A stretch of 47,914 bases of DNA from Martinezella lusitana (lineage in GTDB: Bacteria; Pseudomonadota; Alphaproteobacteria; Rhizobiales; Rhizobiaceae), in contig NZ_WUEY01000034.1 in assembly GCF_010668395.1 (NCBI RefSeq), forward strand, positions 1-47,914, given 5' to 3'. A program made the translations under genes and the position numbers. The notes beneath the pieces are model-generated. The model saw nothing but the letters and a program-made list of their open reading frames with translations, did not search any database and had not been told where the DNA came from. Position 1 is the first letter of the stretch. Every line of letters begins with the position of its first letter. Shown here one piece after another: positions 8,445 through 17,791 of the stretch.

Positions 8445-8930
8445 TTATCGCGAGATTGCCGGCCACAATTCGGCAATCGGGAGCGACGTGTTGTATTTAA
8501 CCTGCTTCAAGGCGAAGCTTGACCTGATATTCGCAACGCCAGGTGTGCGCGTCAGTTTGTCGAGGATAAAATCCTTGAGCGCGACGGTGTCACGCACGAC
8601 GACGCGCAACAGATAGTCCGCGTCTCCTGACATAAGATAGCACTCCATCACTTCAGGCAGTCGGCTGACGGTCGTCTCAAATACGTCAAGGACGGGCTCG
8701 GACTGCCTTTCCAGTGTGACATGGATGAAGACGCTGACCGTCCCGCCAAGCTTCTCGGAATCCAGAAGCGCCACATAGTCTTTGACGATGCCGGCGTTCT
8801 CGAGCGCCTTGACGCGGGCAAGGCAGGGCGAAGGCGACAGCCCAACACGTGAGGCGAGCTCGACATTGGTCAGCTTGCTCGATTTTTGAAGCTCCGCAAG
8901 TATTTTGCGATCAAAGCCGTCAAGTTTCAT
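8445..8930 (-). CDS. Lrp/AsnC family transcriptional regulator
   Basis: This is a 161-residue one-component regulator of the feast/famine family. An N-terminal winged HTH (LDGFDRKILAELQKSSKLTNVELASRVGLSPSPCLARVKALE, residues 3-44) is followed by a RAM/AsnC ligand-binding domain with the typical EVMECYLMSGDADYLLRVVV segment. Such proteins form dimers to octamers and respond to amino or keto acids. It is transcribed divergently from the pyruvate dehydrogenase operon, with 132 bp between the two starts, so it most likely regulates that operon and itself. The family often uses such divergent layouts. The ATG at 8930 follows an upstream GGGGATGGAA stretch. Confidence 0.94.
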   Translation of the reverse strand: MKLDGFDRKILAELQKSSKLTNVELASRVGLSPSPCLARVKALENAGIVKDYVALLDSEKLGGTVSVFIHVTLERQSEPVLDVFETTVSRLPEVMECYLMSGDADYLLRVVVRDTVALKDFILDKLTRTPGVANIRSSFALKQVKYNTSLPIAELWPAISR

Positions 8931-9062
8931 TCCATCCCCATTCTATGCTGAAGATCTTAGCGAATGCCGCATGATCTGCCGGACACCACGTATTCCGGGT
9001 CATTTCCGGCATAATACGCTTACCGGTTTATGGTACAAGTGTTCTAAATAGGAGGAATGATG
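8931..9062. promoter_or_regulatory. Divergent promoter region, lrp-like gene / aceE
   Basis: This 132-bp gap must carry the promoters of both divergent units. It contains repeated CCGG-centred words (TGCCGGACA, TTCCGGGTC, TTTCCGGCA, TACCGGTTT), spaced roughly 10-30 bp apart, which could be part of an Lrp-type binding array. A strong GGAGG at 9051-9055 lies 7 nt before the third of three consecutive ATG codons and decides the aceE start at 9063. Confidence 0.5.
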
Positions 9063-11744
9063 ATGGATGCCATTTCCAGTCAAACGAACGCACATGCACT
9101 GACCGCCGGTGATCCCGATCCGGCCGAGACCTCGGACTGGCTCCAGTCGCTGGAATCCGTCACCAAGACGGAAGGCGGTCGCCGTGCACGTTTCCTGTTG
9201 GACGCGCTCGACCGCAGGGCGAAGGAGATCGGTGTCGTCGAGGAAAGCCCTCCTTACTCCCCATACCGCAACACGATCGAACTCGACAAACAGCCGCCCT
9301 TTCCAGGTGATCTGGCCATGGAAGAGCGCATCACCTCGATCATCCGTTGGAACGCATTGGCAATGGTCGTGCGCGCCAACCGCGCCTATGGCGAGCTCGG
9401 CGGCCATGTCGCAAGCTACGCGTCCGCGGCGGAAATCTTCGAGATCGGCTTCAACCATTTCTTCCACGCCAAGAGTGCCGATCACGGCGGCGACCTCGTG
9501 TTCTTCCAGCCCCACTCTGCGCCGGGCGTCTATGCGCGTGCCTTCCTCGAAGGGCGCTTGAGCGCAGATCATCTCGCGCACTATCGCCAGGAAATCGCCG
9601 GCGAGGGTCTGTGCTCCTACCCGCACCCCTGGCTGATGCCCGACTTCTGGCAGTTTCCGACGGGTTCGATGGGCATCGGGCCGATCAGCGCCATCTACCA
9701 GGCTCGCTTCATGCGCTACATGCGCGACCGCAAGCTGCAAGATACCGATCCCCAGCATGTGTGGGGCGTGTTCGGCGACGGCGAAATGGACGAGCCGGAA
9801 TCAATCGCGGCCCTGTCGTTGGCCGCTCGCGAGAAGCTGGACAACCTGACGTTCATCATCAATTGCAATCTGCAGCGTCTCGACGGCCCCGTGCGCGGCA
9901 ATGGGCAGATCATCCAGGAGTTGGAAAGCCTATTTAAAGGCGCCGGATGGAATGTCATCAAGGTCCTTTGGGGTTCGGAATGGGATCCGATTTTCGCGCG
10001 CGACGAAAACCACAACCTCCTCAAGCGCTTTGCGGAGACGGTCGATGGCAAGTACCAAACCCTTGGGGCCAAGGACGGCGCCTATAATCTCGCCCATTTC
10101 TTCGATGGCGACCCCGAGGTGCGAAAACTTGTTGCCCATATGTCGGACAAGGATATCGATCAGCTAAAGCGCGGCGGCCACGATTTCCGCAAGCTCTACG
10201 CAGCCTTCGACGCTGCCAAAGCGACGAAGGGCCGTCCGACCGTCATCCTCGCGAAGACCAAGAAAGGCTACGGCATGGGCGGGGCGGGCGAATCCCGCAT
10301 GACCGCGCATCAGGCAAAAAAGCTTGATATCGATGCCTTGCTCGCGTTCCGCGACAAGTTCAATCTCCCGCTGACCAACGAGCAGGTCGAAAAGCTCGAA
10401 TTCTTCCGCCCGGGCGAAGATTCGGCCGAGCTCACCTATTTGCGAAACCGACGCGCCGCCCTCGGCGGCTATCTGCCGAAGCGGCAACGGTCTGCCGACG
10501 CGGTTTCGGTTCCGGCCTTTGCGAGCTACGCGGATTTTGCCGTCAAGGCGGACGGCAAGGACATGTCGACGACGGTCGCCGTCGTGCGGTTGTTCAGCAA
10601 TCTGCTCAAAAGCAAGGATTTCGGGCCTCGCATCGTGCCGATCGTCGCCGACGAAGCGCGTACCTTCGGCATGGACAACCTGTTCCGCCAGGTCGGCATC
10701 TACTCACCGGTCGGCCAGCTTTACGAGCCGGAGGATGCCGGATCGATGCTGTACTACAAGGAATCCGTCGATGGTCAGCTCTTGGAGGAAGGCATCACCG
10801 AAGCGGGGGCGGTTTCTTCCTGGGTGGCGGCAGCCACCGCGTACAGCGTCCACGGTTATCCGATGCTGCCCTTCTACATCTACTATTCCATGTTCGGTTT
10901 CCAACGGATCGGCGATCTGATTTGGGCTGCCGCCGATCAAAGGGCGCGCGGCTTCCTGATCGGCGCCACGGCCGGCCGTACAACGCTTGGCGGGGAGGGG
11001 CTGCAGCATCAGGATGGAAACAGCCACGTCATGGCGGCGATGATCCCCAATTGCCGGGCATACGATCCGGGCTATGCCTACGAGATGGCCGTGATCCTTG
11101 ATCATGGCGCACGCCGGATGATCCAGGATGGCGAGGACGAATTCTATTACATCACCGCGATGAACGAGAGCTACGCACAACCCTCAATGCCCGCCGGCAT
11201 CGAGGAGGGGATCGTCAAAGGCATGTATCGCCTTGCCGGCCCCAAGGATATCGCGATCGTCCGGTTGCTCGGCTCAGGCGCAATCCTGCCGGAAGTCGTC
11301 GCAGCCGCCGAATTGCTGAACAGCGAATGGGGCGTCGAAGCCGAAGTCTTCAGCGTTACGAGTTTCAGCGAACTGGCGCGCGAAGCTCGTGAGATCGAAC
11401 GGGAGCAAATCTTCGGACAGAATGCGGCAACGCGCAAAAGCCATGTCGAAAGCCTTCTATCCGGTTCGGCACCGATTATCGCCGCGACGGACTACGTCCG
11501 CGCCTATCCGCAGCTCATTGCGTCCTATGTTGCGGCCCGGTTTGTCGCGCTCGGGACGGACGGCTTCGGACGAAGCGATACCCGCCAGGCCCTGCGATCA
11601 TTCTTCGAGGTCGATCGTCACCACATCGTCGTTGCTGCCCTTTCGGCCCTCGCCGCGGAGGGAAAATTCGACCGAAAGAAAGTTTCGAAGGCGATCGACC
11701 AATACGGGCTCGCAAGCGGGCGTGCCGCGCCGTGGCTGCGCTGA
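9063..11744 (+). CDS. aceE: Pyruvate dehydrogenase E1 component, homodimeric type
   Basis: AceE decarboxylates pyruvate with thiamine diphosphate and acetylates the E2 lipoyl group. At ~893 residues it matches the homodimeric gamma/betaproteobacterial E1 (887 aa in E. coli), not the E1-alpha/E1-beta pair usual in alphaproteobacteria. Visible hallmarks are GHVASYASAAEIFEIGFNHF and SYPHPWLMPDFWQFPTGSMG. The ThDP/Mg motif runs from VWGVFGDGEMDEPES to IINCNLQRLDGPVRGNG. Further motifs are KTKKGYGMG, PIVADEARTFGMDNLFRQ and GRTTLGGEGLQHQDGNSH. Of three adjacent ATGs (9057, 9060, 9063) the third has the best spacing to GGAGG. It heads an operon with aceF (113 bp on) and an E3 gene and is divergent from an Lrp-type regulator. 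The frame is intact throughout. Confidence 0.96.
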   Translation: MDAISSQTNAHALTAGDPDPAETSDWLQSLESVTKTEGGRRARFLLDALDRRAKEIGVVEESPPYSPYRNTIELDKQPPFPGDLAMEERITSIIRWNALAMVVRANRAYGELGGHVASYASAAEIFEIGFNHFFHAKSADHGGDLVFFQPHSAPGVYARAFLEGRLSADHLAHYRQEIAGEGLCSYPHPWLMPDFWQFPTGSMGIGPISAIYQARFMRYMRDRKLQDTDPQHVWGVFGDGEMDEPESIAALSLAAREKLDNLTFIINCNLQRLDGPVRGNGQIIQELESLFKGAGWNVIKVLWGSEWDPIFARDENHNLLKRFAETVDGKYQTLGAKDGAYNLAHFFDGDPEVRKLVAHMSDKDIDQLKRGGHDFRKLYAAFDAAKATKGRPTVILAKTKKGYGMGGAGESRMTAHQAKKLDIDALLAFRDKFNLPLTNEQVEKLEFFRPGEDSAELTYLRNRRAALGGYLPKRQRSADAVSVPAFASYADFAVKADGKDMSTTVAVVRLFSNLLKSKDFGPRIVPIVADEARTFGMDNLFRQVGIYSPVGQLYEPEDAGSMLYYKESVDGQLLEEGITEAGAVSSWVAAATAYSVHGYPMLPFYIYYSMFGFQRIGDLIWAAADQRARGFLIGATAGRTTLGGEGLQHQDGNSHVMAAMIPNCRAYDPGYAYEMAVILDHGARRMIQDGEDEFYYITAMNESYAQPSMPAGIEEGIVKGMYRLAGPKDIAIVRLLGSGAILPEVVAAAELLNSEWGVEAEVFSVTSFSELAREAREIEREQIFGQNAATRKSHVESLLSGSAPIIAATDYVRAYPQLIASYVAARFVALGTDGFGRSDTRQALRSFFEVDRHHIVVAALSALAAEGKFDRKKVSKAIDQYGLASGRAAPWLR

Positions 11745-11857
11745 GCCCAGGCGCGCCAACCGGGTAGACGACAACCGTTGAGATTTCGGCAAGCGATCCG
11801 GCCAGGACCCTGAGAGGTGTCTGCAGGCCCGACGTGTCGAAGAAGGAGGAAGCGCCC

Positions 11858-13138
11858 ATGGGCGTTCAGCAGACAATCGAGTTACCAGATATCGGCGACT
11901 ACAAGGACGTTCCGGTGGTCGAGATCATGGTCAAGCCCGGCGACACCGTCACCGTGGATCAGCCCCTGATCGTCTTGGAATCCGACAAGGCCACGATCGA
12001 AGTGCCATCACCTGTGGCCGGCACGGTCGTGGACCTCTTGGTCGAAGTGGGCAGGAGGGTCTCCAAGGGCGTTCCGGTTCTGACCATAGAGGCGGGCGAG
12101 GGGACGGGCGCGTCCGCCTCGCCGGCGAAGGCCGAACCGGTGGAGGAGCCGCAAAAGACGAGCGCGCCGGCCAAGGTCGAAACGCCCGCCGCGAAATCGG
12201 ACCGCACAGTCCCGGTGGCACTTTCCACTGCCTCGACACATGCCACACCCTCGGTGCGCGCATTTGCCCGCGAGCTCGGCGTCGATCTCAAGGAGATCGC
12301 CGCCTCTGGCCCTAAGGGACGCATCCTGCGCGAAGATGTCCAGACCTTCGTCAAGGGCAAGCTCACCGCGGCCGGCACCACGCCCGTCGCCGGCGCAACG
12401 TCAGGATCGGGCATTCCGGCAATGCCTTCCTTCGATTTTGCCAAATATGGCGAAATCGATCGGGTGCCGTTGTCGCGGATCCAACAGATTTCCGGTGCAA
12501 ACCTGCATCGCAACTGGCTGAACATTCCGCATGTCACGAATTTCGATAACGCCGATGTCACAGATCTCGAAACCTTCCGCCTGGCGTTGAACGCTGAAAA
12601 GCGCCAGCCCCCGATAAAGCTCACGATGGTCGCCTTCCTGATCAAGGCATCCGCCCTGGCGCTTGCTGCCTATCCGCGATTCAACACCTCGCATGAAGGC
12701 GATACGCTGATCCAGAAAAAATACGTCCATATCGGATTTGCCGTCGATACGCCGAAAGGCTTGATGGTGCCTGTGATCCGCAATTGCGACCGCAAGGGCC
12801 TCGTCGAGATTGCCAACGAGATGGCTGCACTGTCCGAGAAGGCGCGGCAAGGAAAACTCCTGCCGACCGACATGGAGGGTGGCTGTTTTTCCGTCTCGTC
12901 GCTGGGCGGTATTGGCGGGGCAGGCTTCACGCCGATCATCAACGCGCCGGAAGTTGCCATTCTCGGCGCCGCGCGTTCGCAGATGCAACCGGTCTGGGAC
13001 GGGACGGCCTTCCAGCCAAGACTGATCATGCCGGTCAGCCTGTCATGGGATCACAGGGTCGTGGACGGTGTCGCGGCTGCTCGATTCCTCGGGCACCTGG
13101 CCGCCCTGCTTGGTGATTTTCGCCGCGCCATCCTCTGA
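11858..13138 (+). CDS. aceF: Dihydrolipoamide acetyltransferase (E2) of pyruvate dehydrogenase
   Basis: E2 is the acetyl-transferring core of the pyruvate dehydrogenase complex. The 426-residue protein has one lipoyl domain (residues 4-77, lipoyl Lys44 in LESDKATIEVPS). An Ala/Pro/Lys-rich linker follows, then a peripheral-subunit-binding domain (TPSVRAFARELGVDLKEIAA onwards). The catalytic domain ends in the active-site motif SWDHRVVDG. One lipoyl domain is fewer than the three of E. coli; a second is found on the E3 encoded next. The ATG at 11858 is chosen over an in-frame GTG at 11834 because AAGGAGGA lies 7 nt before it. The gene lies between aceE and the E3 gene, all on one strand. Confidence 0.95.
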   Translation: MGVQQTIELPDIGDYKDVPVVEIMVKPGDTVTVDQPLIVLESDKATIEVPSPVAGTVVDLLVEVGRRVSKGVPVLTIEAGEGTGASASPAKAEPVEEPQKTSAPAKVETPAAKSDRTVPVALSTASTHATPSVRAFARELGVDLKEIAASGPKGRILREDVQTFVKGKLTAAGTTPVAGATSGSGIPAMPSFDFAKYGEIDRVPLSRIQQISGANLHRNWLNIPHVTNFDNADVTDLETFRLALNAEKRQPPIKLTMVAFLIKASALALAAYPRFNTSHEGDTLIQKKYVHIGFAVDTPKGLMVPVIRNCDRKGLVEIANEMAALSEKARQGKLLPTDMEGGCFSVSSLGGIGGAGFTPIINAPEVAILGAARSQMQPVWDGTAFQPRLIMPVSLSWDHRVVDGVAAARFLGHLAALLGDFRRAIL

Positions 13139-13177
13139 TCGTCCATCCCGACGTCCTTTTTTTGCGAAAGAGCCCGC

Positions 13178-14911
13178 ATGACAACAGTGGAAATTCTCAT
13201 CCCCGATCTTGGTGACTTTAAAGACGTGCTGGTTGCCGAGGTCTTCGTCAAACCCGGCGATATCGTTGTCGTCGAGCAGCCCGTCGCCTCCGTCGAGACC
13301 GACAAGGCGACGATGGATATTCCTTCTCCCGCGGCCGGGACGATAGGCGACGTCAAGATTAAAATCGGAGACAAGGTTGGAAAAGGCACGTTGCTGGCGA
13401 CGCTCGCACTGGCCGGATCGCCGCAATCCGAAGCCCCGATGCCGATCGCTGCTCAATCAGCGTCGGTCGAAGTCGCCGCACAACCGTCGGCTGGCGCGGC
13501 GGTCACCGCCGTCGAGGGAGCCTACGACCTCGTCGTGATCGGCGGCGGTCCGGGCGGCTATTCTGCTGCCTTTCGCGCCGCCGACCTCGGCTTGCGGGTA
13601 GCGCTCATCGAACACTACCAAACCCTGGGCGGCGTTTGCCTGAATGTCGGTTGCATTCCCTCGAAGGCGCTGCTCCACGTCGCGGCCATCAAGGAAGAGG
13701 CAGAAAGACTCGGCGCGCATGGCGTAAGCTTTCCCGCCCCGGTGATCGACATCGACAAACTGCGCGCCTTCAAGGACGCAACGATCCGCAAGTTGACCGA
13801 CGGACTGGCGCAGATGGCGAAGATGCGCAAAGTCGAGCGCATCACCGGCACGGCGCAGTTTGCAGGCTCGCACCACCTGCTGGTTTCAGCCGGCGGAAGC
13901 GAACAACGCGTCGATTTCACATTCTGCATCATCGCCGCCGGTTCCACGCCGGTGTCGCTTCCCTTCCTTCCGAGCGACCCGCGCATCGTCAATTCGACAG
14001 GGGCACTGGCGCTTGCGGCAATCCCGGCGCGGATGCTGGTGATCGGCGGCGGCATCATCGGGCTCGAAATGGCGACGGTCTATAGTGCGCTCGGCGCAAA
14101 GATTGACGTTGTCGAGCAATTGGACGGGCTGCTTGCAGGCGTCGATCGCGATCTCGTCTCGATTTGGCAAAAACGAAACGCTCATCGCTTCGATCGCATC
14201 ATGCTGGCAACAAGGCTTCAGTCTGTCAGCGCCTCCGAAGAATCTCTGACCGCGACGTTCGACGCAGATCAAGCCAAAGGCGACTACGATCTGATCCTTC
14301 AGGCAGCAGGGCGTCGCCCGAACGGCGACAGTCTCAATCTTGCTGCAGCCGAAATTCGTGGCGAGCGCGGTTTCATCGCTGTCGATCAGGAAATGCGGAC
14401 GAATGTTCCCCACATATTTGCGATCGGCGATATCGTCGGTCAACCGATGCTGGCCCACAAGGCGGTGCATGAGGGACATGTGGCCGCAGAAGTCGCAGCG
14501 GGCCACAAGACAGCATTTGAACCTGTCGTCATTCCAAGTGTCGCCTATCTCGATCCCGAAATCGCCTGGGTGGGGGTGACGGAAGATTCAGCCAAGGAAA
14601 ACGGCATGAAGGTCAAGGTCGCACGTTTCCCTTGGGCCGCATCGGGACGTGCGATCGCCAACGGAGCCGAATACGGGATGACGAAGCTGGTATTCTCCAG
14701 CGAGACCGGCCGCATTGTCGGCGGCGCGATCATCGGTCCAAACGCCGGCGACATGATCGGGGAAGTTTGTCTCGCAATCGAACTCGGCGCCGATGCCGTC
14801 GATATCGGTAGGACAATCCATCCTCACCCAACCCTCGGGGAAACCATCGGCATGGCGGCCGAAGTCGCCGAAGGCAGCTGCACCGACCTGCCGCCGTCGA
14901 GAAGGTCGTGA
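13178..14911 (+). CDS. lpdA: Dihydrolipoamide dehydrogenase (E3) with N-terminal lipoyl domain
   Basis: E3 reoxidises dihydrolipoamide, passing electrons via a disulfide and FAD to NAD+. The 577-residue protein carries an extra N-terminal lipoyl domain (Lys43 in VETDKATMDIPS), a flexible linker, then the flavoprotein. This has FAD motif VVIGGGPGGYSAA, redox pair GGVCLNVGCIPSK, NAD motif VIGGGIIGLEMA, FAD motif IFAIGDIVG and the C-terminal His-Glu dyad HPHPTLGE. The lipoyl-E3 fusion is known from complexes such as those of Ralstonia and Neisseria, which also use a homodimeric E1. This suggests the whole operon belongs to that lineage and may have been acquired (inference). It starts 39 bp after aceF, and all catalytic residues are present. 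Confidence 0.95.
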   Translation: MTTVEILIPDLGDFKDVLVAEVFVKPGDIVVVEQPVASVETDKATMDIPSPAAGTIGDVKIKIGDKVGKGTLLATLALAGSPQSEAPMPIAAQSASVEVAAQPSAGAAVTAVEGAYDLVVIGGGPGGYSAAFRAADLGLRVALIEHYQTLGGVCLNVGCIPSKALLHVAAIKEEAERLGAHGVSFPAPVIDIDKLRAFKDATIRKLTDGLAQMAKMRKVERITGTAQFAGSHHLLVSAGGSEQRVDFTFCIIAAGSTPVSLPFLPSDPRIVNSTGALALAAIPARMLVIGGGIIGLEMATVYSALGAKIDVVEQLDGLLAGVDRDLVSIWQKRNAHRFDRIMLATRLQSVSASEESLTATFDADQAKGDYDLILQAAGRRPNGDSLNLAAAEIRGERGFIAVDQEMRTNVPHIFAIGDIVGQPMLAHKAVHEGHVAAEVAAGHKTAFEPVVIPSVAYLDPEIAWVGVTEDSAKENGMKVKVARFPWAASGRAIANGAEYGMTKLVFSSETGRIVGGAIIGPNAGDMIGEVCLAIELGADAVDIGRTIHPHPTLGETIGMAAEVAEGSCTDLPPSRRS

Positions 14912-15084
14912 GCGACCTTGCTCTCTGCCCAGATGACGGTGACCGGTTGACAGCCATGACCTTCCTTTCCGGTTGAAGCGATCTGGCCGATTCAATTCAT
15001 CTGCAAACACCATTGTTCCCGCGCGCCTCCAAAGCGGGGGCGCAAGCCCTCATCGAGACAATCAGTCACAAAGATCGGCCTAAC

Positions 15085-15972
15085 ATGCACGGCGCGGCTC
15101 ATTCCTATCGTGGTCCTCTTCTCATGGTCCTCTCGATGGGCTCCTATATCGTCAGCGACACATTCATGAAGCTCGCAACCGCAGGGCTCCCGCCTTACGA
15201 AGTGTTGTCCCTGCGCGGAATATTTGCGACGAGCTGGGGCATGTTGCTCCTAAGTGTCCTGAGGAAGTGGCGCCAGATGCCCGTTGTCTTCGACCGTTGG
15301 GTGACGGCGCGAAACCTGATCGAACTGCTCTGTGTCCTCTGTTACGTCCTTGCATTGGCGAACATGCCGATTGCCAATGTCGTCGCACTCACGCAGATCA
15401 CGCCGCTCGTCGTCCTCATCGGGGCATCCTTGATGTTTGGTGAGCGTCTGAGTGTCCTGTCGATGGTGCTGATCGGTATCGGCTTTGCCGGAGCCGTGCT
15501 GGTCGCCCAACCGGGAAGAGGCACGCTGTCTTCCTTTGCGCTTCTTGCAATCGGCAACGCGGTCTTCGGTGCGTTGCGCGACCTTGTCGGCCGACGCGTC
15601 CCCGGCCATGTTCCTGGGATCATGGTGGCCTTCGGCGCTTGCATACTTGTCCTCGCCGGCGCAATCGCGATGCACCTTATCTTTGAAGAGACAGCCGTTC
15701 CCGGCGCGCACCATCTCCTGCTGCTGGCCGCATCGGGGCTCTTCCTGTTCGGCGGGCATTATCTTCTTTTCATGGCCTATCGGCTCGGCCCGACGGCCAA
15801 TGTCGCGCCCTTCTACTATTTCTTCACGTTCTGGGCATTGATTGCGGGCATTCTCGTTTTCGGCACTTTGCCCAATCTGGTGGCGCTGGCAGGCATTCTG
15901 CTCGTCATTGCAAGCGGCCTTGCGATCGTCGTTCTCGATCGGCGCCAGCTCCGAAAGGCACTCGTCGAGTAA
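15085..15972 (+). CDS. EamA/DMT family permease
   Basis: This is a 295-residue drug/metabolite transporter with about ten predicted membrane helices arranged as two EamA repeats. The first repeat contains SDTFMKLATAGLPPYEVLSLRG and a loop ending ALANMPIANVVALTQITPLVV. The second ends in YRLGPTANVAPFYYFFTFWA. These are characteristic of the EamA/RhaT-like exporters; the substrate is unknown. The start is uncertain: ATG 15085 begins MHGAAHSYRGPLL just before helix 1 and is preferred, but no good ribosome site is seen there, and an upstream in-frame TTG at 15013 would add 24 residues. It lies 173 bp after the pyruvate dehydrogenase operon on the same strand, convergent with the bio operon. Confidence 0.88.
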   Translation: MHGAAHSYRGPLLMVLSMGSYIVSDTFMKLATAGLPPYEVLSLRGIFATSWGMLLLSVLRKWRQMPVVFDRWVTARNLIELLCVLCYVLALANMPIANVVALTQITPLVVLIGASLMFGERLSVLSMVLIGIGFAGAVLVAQPGRGTLSSFALLAIGNAVFGALRDLVGRRVPGHVPGIMVAFGACILVLAGAIAMHLIFEETAVPGAHHLLLLAASGLFLFGGHYLLFMAYRLGPTANVAPFYYFFTFWALIAGILVFGTLPNLVALAGILLVIASGLAIVVLDRRQLRKALVE

Positions 15973-16123
15973 TCAGGGACGGAAAAGCCCCCATGCTTGT
16001 TTGAGAGGCGAGCAATGCGGCGTGCTCGGACTGCTCAAGCGGTTCCGGCGCGACGCTTCCCATCGACCCGCCTTGAGGGCCCACAGGACCGGCCGGCGGA
16101 TTTCGCCGGCGCCTCGACCAGTG

Positions 16124-16714
16124 CTAGAGACCGAACACGACGGCACCACCCATCATCCCCGCGCCGGCTGCCGTCAGCAGCAGGGTCTTGCCTTCGACCA
16201 ACCGGTTGCTGTTGCGGGCGATCGACAGCGACAACGGAATGGTTGCCGCCGACGAATTGCCAAAGATCTCGATCGTGCGGACGGTTTTTTCAGGCGATAC
16301 GCCGAGATTGCCGGCAACAGTATCGAACATCCGAGCATTGGCCTGATGCGGCACAAAGCAATCGACGTCGCCCGCGGCAATCCCGGCTTGCGCCAAGGCC
16401 CGCAGCGACGTCTCCGTCATCAAGCGGACCGCGCGAGAATAGACCTCACGGCCATCTGGCATCGTCATCAGGAAATCGTCACGCGGAACATCAGGAGCGA
16501 AGGGCCGGTTGCTGCCCCCGGCGGGGATCTTGATCAAGTCGTAGCCGCTGCCGTTCGTCGCAAGATCGACCGACAGGATCCCGTGTCTCGGATGTGCACT
16601 CGGTACGAGTAAGACGGCGGCAGCGGCATCCGCAAACACGACCGCAGTTGCCCGTTCTGCAGGATTGATGCGACGGCTGAGGATATTGGCTGCAACGACC
16701 AGGACGGCGCGCCC
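16124..16714 (-). pseudogene. bioZ: BioZ (FabH-like 3-oxoacyl-ACP synthase), 5' part deleted
   Basis: BioZ is the KAS III-like enzyme that makes a pimeloyl-ACP precursor for biotin in several rhizobia, Agrobacterium and Brucella. Only the C-terminal ~196 residues remain, from RAVLVVAANILSRRINPAER to the end at GGAVVFGL. The His of the active site (VPHQANARMFD) and the Asn (FGNSSAATIP) are present, but the N-terminal ~130 residues including the catalytic Cys are missing. Homology begins abruptly at about 16711-16714, where the sequence turns into the 5' part of bioA in a different frame. The simplest reading is one deletion that removed the end of bioA and the start of bioZ. The remnant has no start of its own. 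Confidence 0.9.
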
Positions 16715-17156
16715 GTGCCGACATCGTGCCGATCGTGTCACCGTGGTAGCTGTGTTCCAAAACAACGATGCGATCGCGTCCTTCTCCATGATTATGGAAA
16801 AAGCCAAGTGCCATCTTGAGCGCCACCTCGACCGACGTTGAGCCACTGTCGGAATAGAAGACGTGTTTTAGCCCGGCCGGCGCGATCGCGATGAGGCCCG
16901 CCGCCAATATTTCGGCCGGTTCATGTGAAAATTCCGCAAATATGATCTGGTCGAAGCGCCGGGTCGCGTCACGGATCGCATCCATGATCGGCCGGTGCCG
17001 ATGACCATGCGTGATGACCCACCAGGACGAGATCATGTCCAGATAGGCCCGGCTCTGCTCGTCGAACAGATAGGCACCTTCCGTCGAGGCAATGCGCTCC
17101 ATCCGGGGCTCCAGCGCGTGCTGCGTGAACGGGTGCCAGACGGGCGAGGGTTTCAT
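16715..17156 (-). pseudogene. bioA: Adenosylmethionine-8-amino-7-oxononanoate aminotransferase, 3' two-thirds deleted
   Basis: BioA converts 7-keto-8-aminopelargonate (KAPA) to 7,8-diaminopelargonate (DAPA) in biotin synthesis. Residues 1-146 are clear: VWHPFTQHALEP, DMISSWWVITHGHRHRPI, FYSDSGSTSVEVALKMA and LEHSYHGDTIGTMS. Homology stops at about 16719 and the sequence becomes bioZ in another frame. The PLP-binding lysine region and all of the C-terminal domain, about 280 residues, are gone, so the product cannot be active. The start at 17156 lies 8 bp after the bioD stop, the normal bioBFDAZ spacing. Confidence 0.92.
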
Positions 17157-17164
17157 GAGGTCAT

Positions 17165-17791
17165 CTACGAAAATGACGCGCGATCGAAGCCGCGTTCAAA
17201 AGCCTCGAGCAGATAAGCGGGACTGAGGTGCGGAAGCGATGCGAGACGGCCAAGCCGTCTGACCTTGCCGAACCTGGCGATAATGCGCTCTGTTTCGATA
17301 TTCTCGTCGCCAATGAAGGCAATGCCAAGGAGCGGTATCCCGCGTTGGCGCATCGCCTCGATGGAAAGCAGCGTGTGGTTGGTGGTGCCGAGCGAGGTCC
17401 GGGCACAAAGGATGATTGGAATCTGCCAGCGGGCAAAGACGTCGGCAAAGAGAAGGTCCTCCTTCAGGGGCACGAGCAAGCCGCCTGCTCCCTCGATCAC
17501 GAGCGGCCTGTCGGTCGTCGGCGGAACGAGCGTCTTTGCGTCGATTTCCACACCGTCCAGGCGGGCCGAAAGATGCGGCGAAAGCGGCGCCGAGAGGCGA
17601 TAGGCTTCCGGGAAAATGCGCGCCGGCGACAGGGCGGCGAGCGTAGCAACACGCTCGCTGTCAGTCTCCTCTTCGAGGCCCGACTGGACAGGCTTCCAGT
17701 AGTAACCATCCAATGCACGGGTGAGGGCCGCGGCAAAGACGGTTTTGCCAATGCCCGTGTCCGTACCGGAGACGACAAATCTGGAAGTCAC
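17165..17791 (-). CDS. bioD: ATP-dependent dethiobiotin synthetase
   Basis: BioD closes the ureido ring of dethiobiotin from DAPA, CO2 and ATP. The 208-residue frame is intact. It opens with the P-loop FVVSGTDTGIGKTVFAAAL, then YYWKPVQSGLE and VIEGAGGLLVPL, all diagnostic of the family. The GTG start at 17791 overlaps the bioF stop (GTGA), so it is translationally coupled to a gene that is frameshifted. It is the third gene of the bioBFDAZ operon; upstream bioF and downstream bioA/bioZ are broken. If expressed, BioD and BioB could still turn imported DAPA or dethiobiotin into biotin (inference). Confidence 0.95.
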   Translation of the reverse strand: MTSRFVVSGTDTGIGKTVFAAALTRALDGYYWKPVQSGLEEETDSERVATLAALSPARIFPEAYRLSAPLSPHLSARLDGVEIDAKTLVPPTTDRPLVIEGAGGLLVPLKEDLLFADVFARWQIPIILCARTSLGTTNHTLLSIEAMRQRGIPLLGIAFIGDENIETERIIARFGKVRRLGRLASLPHLSPAYLLEAFERGFDRASFS

